Of a stretch of DNA of 64,000 nucleotides, positions 57,501 to 64,000 are shown piece by piece; the first letter of the stretch is position 1, and every line of letters begins with the position of its first letter. Below the pieces are notes generated by a model. It had not been told where the DNA came from. It worked only from the letters and a program-made list of their open reading frames with translations, and made no database searches. Both the position numbers and the translations under genes were made by a program. Source of the stretch: Antedon mediterranea (Eukaryota; Echinodermata; Crinoidea; Comatulida; Antedonidae); contig NC_092676.1 in NCBI RefSeq assembly GCF_964355755.1, positions 16,598,288 through 16,662,287 on the forward strand, given 5' to 3'.

Positions 57501-60500
57501 ATCATGGTTGACGTTTTCAGTTTGTATTTTCAGTGTTTTTATTTAGCAGTTTTAGTAATAAGATATTGTTTTTTTTATGTATTTTTAGATGATTCAATTA
57601 ATGGTACAGACACCAACGTCACTACAGAAATTAGATGATATTGGTAAAGACATACCTCTCCTCAGGTAAGTAGAAAGGCAACCTGGCCAATTTTGCTCTA
57701 CTTATGGTGATCTGACGAGAACCGGTGTTTCAATGCAGTATGGCGGTCTTAAGGAATGGGAAATATTATATATTTAAGTTATCTGATTTATGTCTAATTC
57801 CAGCCGTAAAGGAGAAATGTTAGGAAACCATGGTGACTTTCGTTTTAACACCGGCAGCATTCTACCATCCGGACTACTGTTGATGGATGTTGCGCAGTTG
57901 TCCAACTTAGAAGATGCACTTACAAATGTACCGCAATCTACACCTTTGTTTCTTGCGAACACAAATCTAAATGGTAAGTTAAAAGATTTTGATTTAGTAA
58001 TTCGATGAGGCCTACAAGTTGCCCATATCATATCATCACAGAATAGTTTTTGTACTGATTTTTTGTGTATGACATAAATATTAATTCTTGCTAAAAACTA
58101 TTCAATTTAAAATTCCTGTCACAAGTCAATAACCTTTCTAACCGCTCTAACACCAGTCAGCCTGATGTTGCATCCAGGATTGTATTTGAAACATTGCCAC
58201 TAACAATCCTGCTGTCCAGTTGATTTGAATATCTTTTAGTATTTACTTGGATGAATGACAACTTATATTAAAAACGTAAATTCAAGCTTGAATTTATATT
58301 ATTTATTTTTAATTACTGATTAATTATCAACATTTATTTTACACTTTTTTTTAAATATTCAGAGTTTGCAGGTGAACCAGTGGAGGATAATGGGCTGAAT
58401 ATTCCAGAAGCGGGACATTTACCGGAGTCACATGATATAAGTTGTATGTCCCAAACTCGCAACTCGCAAACTACATTCTCGCAATATAAAACATTCAAAA
58501 TAATTTTATTATGAACTACAATTATTAATATGACTAATTTAATTATTAATAGTGAGATGAATATTTCAATATGATATTTCAGTGTTCAGTACTTAAATAT
58601 TAGTAAAGTTAATACTATTCATTAAGTTGTAACAGACCTGAGTGTCCTTGCCATTTGATTGGTTGATTATGCATCACATGCCATTCAGTATAATGTATTA
58701 GTTCTACCTAACTGAAAAATAATATCTAAATGGTTATAATTAACTGTTCAGTTTTCTCTAAATTTTCCTGAATATTATCATTATTTTAGGCCTTATGTTA
58801 ATTTGAAATTGTTGAATCTTACAATTTTCCTTGTTTTGTAATTGCAGTGGATGATGTAGAAATGGGAGATCCAATGGAAAATTCATTTCATGAACAGGAA
58901 GATTTGGTAAATGATAATATGTATCTTTGCATCATTCTGCATAATAGTTCTCTTTGCTTATTCTTAGTCTTTTGTTCCGTATTACAGTAATACTTTTTGA
59001 CAATCATATCTGGTACCACACGGCTCAAAATGTACATGTTCATCATTTCTTCTTATTTTAACATTATATTATTTATTTTTATATTTTAACGTACATAACA
59101 TTCTTGCAATTTGATGTATTTTTCTTTGTAGTTTTATCTTCTTAATTATGCCAAGCAAAATGAGAGAAATAAGTAAAGTAATACAATTTCTTGAATCTTA
59201 GCAATTTGTTACTCTGAACTGAGATTGTATCTCTGTTATATCAAAGACACAGTCTCAATGAGATGAGCAACAAGTACAGTAAATAAAAATATAAGAAAAG
59301 AACAAATTACTTTATATTTATATATATGTATGCTTTGTCATGATAATTGTGGTCAAGTTTTATGTGAAATAAAACAGAACAAATTAAAAATGCTAAAAAA
59401 TAAAGCTGAAGATTAAAACTGAGATAAAGTACAGACATTATTTTGAGTTTGTAAAGGTAAAGTAAACCTAAGCTAATGCTAACGGCCGTGGTGCCCATCT
59501 CTATTTCTTTAGCGGTTGGGCCAGACTCCACTAAGTGTGTATGTTTGTGAGGGGTATGCCACTCCTCCCCCACAAACTGGTCTGATTTACCTTCCCAGTA
59601 CTTTTTACATTCCGGTACCCATTTCTATCACCTGGGTGGGGAGGAACAGTGTAGATAAAGAATCTTAATCAAGGACTCAACACTGCAGTGACCGGGCCCA
59701 AGCTTGAACCGGCAACATTTTGATTGCAAAGTCCAATGCTCTGACCACTGCGCCACATTGTAGAAAGGTGTAATTCTTTGAGTTCTAAATGGTAAATTAT
59801 AGATCCATCACCGATGTCTTTAACTTGTTTGTTTCAGGTTGTTTGAAGGAAAAAAAAATGTATTATTATATTAAATTACCCATGATACAACAGCTCATAA
59901 ACTTACATACTGTAATTCATTTAAATCTTCAATTAGAATTGTTTCACTAAAATAGTTGAATTAATAGAATTCTTGTATTTGAAAATAAATTTGTTGTGGC
60001 TAGACTCAATTAAGGTGTTATGTCATAATTGTAAGGGATAATAGACTTGTGTGAGTGGCATGAGTTTGAGTTCTGTTTCATTGCTTTTGATAGGATAATA
60101 TAGATCTAGCTACAAGAGTAGGAATTCATCACAACTGATCTTGGTCCCCCAGTACTGGGCCCAATGTGACAACAATCTTTCAGTATAAGAAATTAATTTT
60201 AAAAATATATCTTTTTTTATTCCCAGCTATTTATAATTTTATATAGAAAAGTGAAAAATTAAAATCTAATTTTATTTGCAATAATGTACTGTACACTATG
60301 GCTAATTATGTAAAAAAAAGAAAATGTTTTTCTACTGTACTACTAATGATTTTTCTTTCTATTTTCCTATTTTAATGCTACTAATACTATTGGTTTTCCC
60401 TACTCTATTCCTTACTGTTATATTTTTAAAAGATTGTTAATCGTATGCAGCTGAGGACAAGGGAACACCAACCTATCAAAATTGTCCCTACAAAGTTTGT

Positions 60501-61345
60501 TGACCCTTGGCAACTGCAAGATCCACATGATGGAGATGCTGTATTACAGAAATCATTTAGAAAAGGTTGGTTGTATTACCATTTATTTATTAGTGGCCAC
60601 ACAAAAGATATCTAAGTCATGTGTTATGTAAAGCCTAAAGCTCTGTCTACACTATCAAACTTGTTTGATTTGCCCAAATGTGGTGTTATGCCCAAATATG
60701 GGCACACCACAAAGGATATTTCATAAAGTCCAAATCCATTAGTAGTGACTAAATCTCTGTTTACACTATCAGACTAGTTTGACAAAAAAAAGTGTGCCAT
60801 GCCCAAATATGGTAGTAATATGATGTCATCGTGTCCATTATCACATTTTTTTTTTCACATAAAGTTTGGTAGTGTAGACAGAGCATTAGTTTCTATACTT
60901 TTGGAAGTTAAGATGCATTTTTGTTTGTGAAAATATGTTATGCATGTAAATTTCCTTTTGATCAAAATGTTAATATTGTATTCAAATTTTGTTATCAACC
61001 TGGTGGTGTGAATCCCAAATGAATAATAAATAAATATTAATGTGTGACCTATTTATTGTTACTAGAATTAACTCTGTTTCTATTATTTTTCTATTTATAA
61101 TGCCCTTTAGCCAACCCATACAAAGTACCAGCAAAACTGGAGACAGGGAAAAAAAGAAAACGTAAAAATACACAAGAAAAATGTCTTCTGCCATTGACTG
61201 AGTATATAAGTCAATCATGTAAGTAATGATTATTAATAGGTGTAATATTATATAACGCCTAAATAAATTCCTGTCATTGGATTAGACGAATGTGGGTCAC
61301 ATGGCGTGCAATAGTATGCACTATTAAACGATTGTATAAAAAAAA

Positions 61346-61376
<31 letters not shown>

Positions 61377-64000
61377 CTTTTCATATTTTTTTTTATACTA
61401 TTGCTTTTGAAATACAACATCGCCACCTATTTTGTATTTTTCGCTGCGATTTGAATGTTATAGTTTTTAGTGATTTCTGGAGAGATATATGTACTAATTT
61501 AGATCAAAAAAGCATTTAAATTTAGCTTTAGATCGTAGTATTTGTAGGATTTTGATTAATTTATGGGAACATCTCTACAAGACGTTTAGCCTTGCTAGGC
61601 CTAGGATTATTTGGTTGTTTGTTGACATAATAAGTAGGTGTGTTTATAAAATCCATATAAATATAACATTTAATATAATATCAAAAACCATAATGTTACT
61701 GTTTTAATCAATGTGAATCAAATGTAAGCCTTGGCTAGGGCTACCTTTTATTTGATTCAAATGACAGGAATCTATTTATAATAATAATAATAAATAAATA
61801 AATAATGAATGTTTTATATTTGTGTAATGGTACACTCATAAACATTTATTATTTGTATATATAAATATTAAAGAAGTATCTTGAATTAATTCAACTGCGA
61901 TGCTCTTCTTTATGATCCAATTATAAATGTAATACTACATTACAAAGTCACTTGATCAATTGATTGATAAAGTGCAGCAGCTGTTACAGTACTAAAAGTG
62001 TGTATTTGCACTTTGTGTATCAACAAAAAAGAACATAAAATTGCATGAAAGGGTAATTTATTATAATTATACCTGCCGCGCCCACTGCATTATGCAGGAT
62101 CATGCATTCATAAAAAATTATTCCGAAAAACATTATTTTGTTTTTTTTAATGTGTTAAAAGATATTTGTGGTTGCTGGATTAAAAAAAGACACTAAATTG
62201 TCATTTATTTTTTTTACATTGATTTAAAAAATTTTTGGGAATGATAATAGATAATGCATATAGCAACAAACTACCATGTAGCATCTTAAAGCGACCTACA
62301 TTCAGGGAACTGGAGTATTTATACTGGCAAGAATTCAGAAGACAACAGCAGTTTCTTAAAGACGAAAAGAAAACATTGGTAATTGATTTGATTATATGGA
62401 GCTTTGATTTGGTTGACCTAGGACCTAGGATGTGAATAGGGGGAGGGGGTTAGAAGGATGTGTCTTGCAACCTAACTGAGCTGTATTGCTCACAGGTGTG
62501 AATTACCCACCACCAGAACCAATATTTGTGCTGCACAGCTGCCACTAAGCTTCCACAACAGGGGCTGAGATGGACCAGTACACTGGGTGACCTACTACTC
62601 TTCCAAAAGAGCCATGTATGTATACTGGACCCCCAGTTTGAAGTCCTTAAGACTTTTACTACTACCAGAACCAGCGTCTATTGTATGGAAATGAATTGCG
62701 GCGTCCATGACTTAAATGCTCAGATTGTAATTTAAATGTCGCAAAATTGAAGTTACCTTTACTAAATGCCATGGCTCGTAGTGTACCATGTTAATTTAGT
62801 TTTAGTTTCTATACAATTTAAAAGGTAAATTTATACTTTTGTAGGCAAGACAAGGTCGATACCAGGAATTGGAAGAAAGAGAGAAAGAAGATGAACAAGA
62901 AAGACAAGCTGAAGAAGAAAGAAATGAAAATCCTTTACCCATTTTTGATGACAAAGGTCCTGATGAATTTGGCTTTGAAAATGATGATGAGGAGGATGAT
63001 GATGGCCCTCCTCAATTTTCTGGGGATAATCAAGTTCCCCCTATTGGTAATGGTCAAATAATAATTATTTTTATCTCGTACATTCTCTTTTTGAGAGGGT
63101 GTTTGCTGAATTGCCGCATTTATTTCCGTATTTAATCAGTTGCAGAGCCTCTCATCAACAGCGAGTTGGATGAGTATATAAAAATAAAAAAAAATAAAAT
63201 AAAATATATAAAATAAAATAAAATAAATAAAATAAAATAAATATAGGAGTATTCTTTCTGTAATTTCTTTAATAATTCTTTAAATAGCCCATTTGTTCAA
63301 TTCCTTTCAGCTTTGGATGAGGAGCCAGTTATTTCTAGTTATGAAGATTTAGTTCGACATCATGTAGTAAGTTAGAAAGCTTTCAATTTATTACTTATAC
63401 TAAAGCAACAATGAAAATTAAACTCCTTATTTAGTACGAATAATTTTAAATAATAATAAAAATAATAACTATAGCACCCCTGGTAACCTGAAAATATTGA
63501 GAGTTCTGTATACAGAACCAGCTCTTGTATATCAATCGTTCAATTTGTGCCGTATAATCTTATGCACTAAGGGTTACATAATGTCAGTGCGATTTCAAGA
63601 GCTCTCTCATCTGTCCAAGGCAGTGACTGTGTGTGAACTATACGTCATGGTAAACCCCTACTTGTCTCAAAAGATGTACTAGATTTTTGAAAGTACACAC
63701 AATGGATCTATGGTTTTTAGTGGTCCTCTGCAAGCTCTTAAAATATTCAAAGGACTGTACAGTTACAGTAACAGCTCTAAATGGCACTCTATAAAAATGG
63801 TCTAAATACAGCTCTTATAAATATCCCTAGCAAGCTCTGAATATGTTGAAAGACCTATTGCAGTAGCAGCTCTTGTAAATGCCTCATACAGTATCTCAAC
63901 ATTTTGCAGGTGCTGTAACAGTACCAGCTCATTTCCAAAAATGTTTTAGATGCTGTCACAGTTACTCTCAACTTTGTTTTTTAGGAAACATACCTTGTTG
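54552..64000 (+). CDS. NCAPH2: Condensin-2 complex subunit H2 (kleisin), 3' partial
   Basis: Fourteen coding exons keep one frame for about 484 codons: 54552-54665, 55222-55379, 55947-56028, 57293-57361, 57589-57665, 57804-57973, 58363-58443, 58848-58906, 60433-60565, 61111-61218, 62251-62378, 62845-63046, 63311-63366 and 63985-64000, running off the window. The N-terminus is strongly conserved with human NCAPH2: [20 protein letters not shown] and [20 protein letters not shown], then [15 protein letters not shown]. Later blocks match in order: [17 protein letters not shown]...[35 protein letters not shown] and [15 protein letters not shown]. An acidic, Glu/Asp-rich exon (62845-63046) covers about residues 394-460. 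NCAPH2 bridges the SMC2/SMC4 heads in condensin II, which acts in mitotic chromosome assembly. The acceptor at 60433 is weak; 60451 is an in-frame alternative (six residues fewer). Confidence 0.95.
56190..56415 (-). mobile_element. tRNA-derived SINE (NCAPH2 intron 3)
   Basis: On the minus strand, TGTGGCTTGGTGGCTATGAT resembles an A-box region and CCGGGGTTAAGTCCTGTC a B-box, followed by about 150 bp of body ending near 56190. tRNA folding is imperfect. Confidence 0.5.
59470..59763 (-). mobile_element. tRNA-derived SINE (NCAPH2 intron 8)
   Basis: The minus-strand head GTGGCGCAGTGGTCAGAGCA followed by TTGGACTTTGCAATC and GCCGGTTCAAGC shows clear A- and B-boxes. The body includes GTGATAGAAATGGGTACCGG. 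Ends near an AGGTTTACTTTACC tract. Confidence 0.65.
60639..60885. mobile_element. MITE family A, two units in tandem (NCAPH2 intron 9)
   Basis: The first unit starts AGCTCTGTCTACACTATCAA and is truncated near 60735. A second starts at about 60762 with ATCTCTGTTTACACTATCAG and ends GGTAGTGTAGACAGAGCA. Both hold CCCAAATATGG-type cores. Confidence 0.7.
61346..61392. repeat. Poly-T tract
   Basis: About 30 consecutive T with flanking T-rich sequence in NCAPH2 intron 10. It could be the reverse-strand A tail of a retroposed fragment, but nothing identifiable is attached. Confidence 0.8.
63175..63245. repeat. (AAAAT/AAATAAAAT)n microsatellite
   Basis: Simple A/T repeat (AAAATAAAATAAATAAAATA) in NCAPH2 intron 12, about 65 bp upstream of exon 13. 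Confidence 0.85.

Noticed and set aside
62235-62250. Start of NCAPH2 exon 11 with extra residues upstream
   Set aside because: The phase from exon 10 requires the acceptor at 62249-62250, which excludes them.

Overview
This is an AT-rich, intron-rich animal nuclear genome segment. Spliced GT-AG genes, dense inverted-repeat DNA transposons, non-LTR fragments, a Penelope-type relic and a Ty3/gypsy-like element point to a marine invertebrate. Vertebrate-like STK40, FANCE and NCAPH2, and tracts rich in taggcctag-type words, make an invertebrate deuterostome such as an echinoderm the best guess. That is an inference; no taxon-diagnostic gene is present.

Four genes were reconstructed exon by exon with consistent reading frames. 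(1) STK40, + strand, 1-19250: a Tribbles-related pseudokinase, six exons, 5' end outside the window. (2) A stefin/cystatin B-type cysteine protease inhibitor, + strand, 24424-27008, three exons, 106 aa. (3) FANCE, - strand, 47768-40552, nine coding exons, 577 aa: the Fanconi core-complex subunit that contacts FANCD2. (4) NCAPH2, + strand, 54552 to past the right edge: the condensin II kleisin, fourteen coding exons seen. FANCE and NCAPH2 diverge from a GC-rich segment near 47.77-48.0 kb with CCAAT, GGGCGG and TTTTTCGCGCGGGG motifs, which may be a shared cell-cycle promoter. A weak, unrecognised coding stretch lies at 28563-28790.

Most of the rest is mobile or repetitive. In STK40 introns: a 50-bp minisatellite split by a hAT-like element (1.1-5.0 kb), a PIF/Harbinger-like element carrying a nested TTAA element and itself inside a tRNA-SINE (7.2-9.0 kb), two large foldbacks (9.3-10.6 and 11.95-13.1 kb), a Harbinger relic with a decayed Myb-like ORF (10.8-11.6 kb) and a 20-bp minisatellite split by a MITE (18.0-18.9 kb). 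Between the stefin and FANCE: a second hAT-like element (29.0-30.1 kb), decayed transposon genes (30.4-35.0 kb) with a LINE piece inside, and a gypsy-like element with both LTRs and an ATCTC target duplication (35.06-37.5 kb). FANCE is followed by a 1.2-kb array of a 44-bp unit derived from its own last codons and stop. Between FANCE and NCAPH2 lies a nest of Mutator-like and foldback elements (48.2-53.2 kb), rich in AGGTCA direct repeats. Six diverged units of one short MITE family are spread over the window.

I found no bacterial-type operon, CRISPR array or defence system. The most unusual features are the FANCE-derived minisatellite, the nested foldback and Mutator-like block between two divergent genome-maintenance genes, and a MITE copy reduced to an almost pure 64-bp palindrome.
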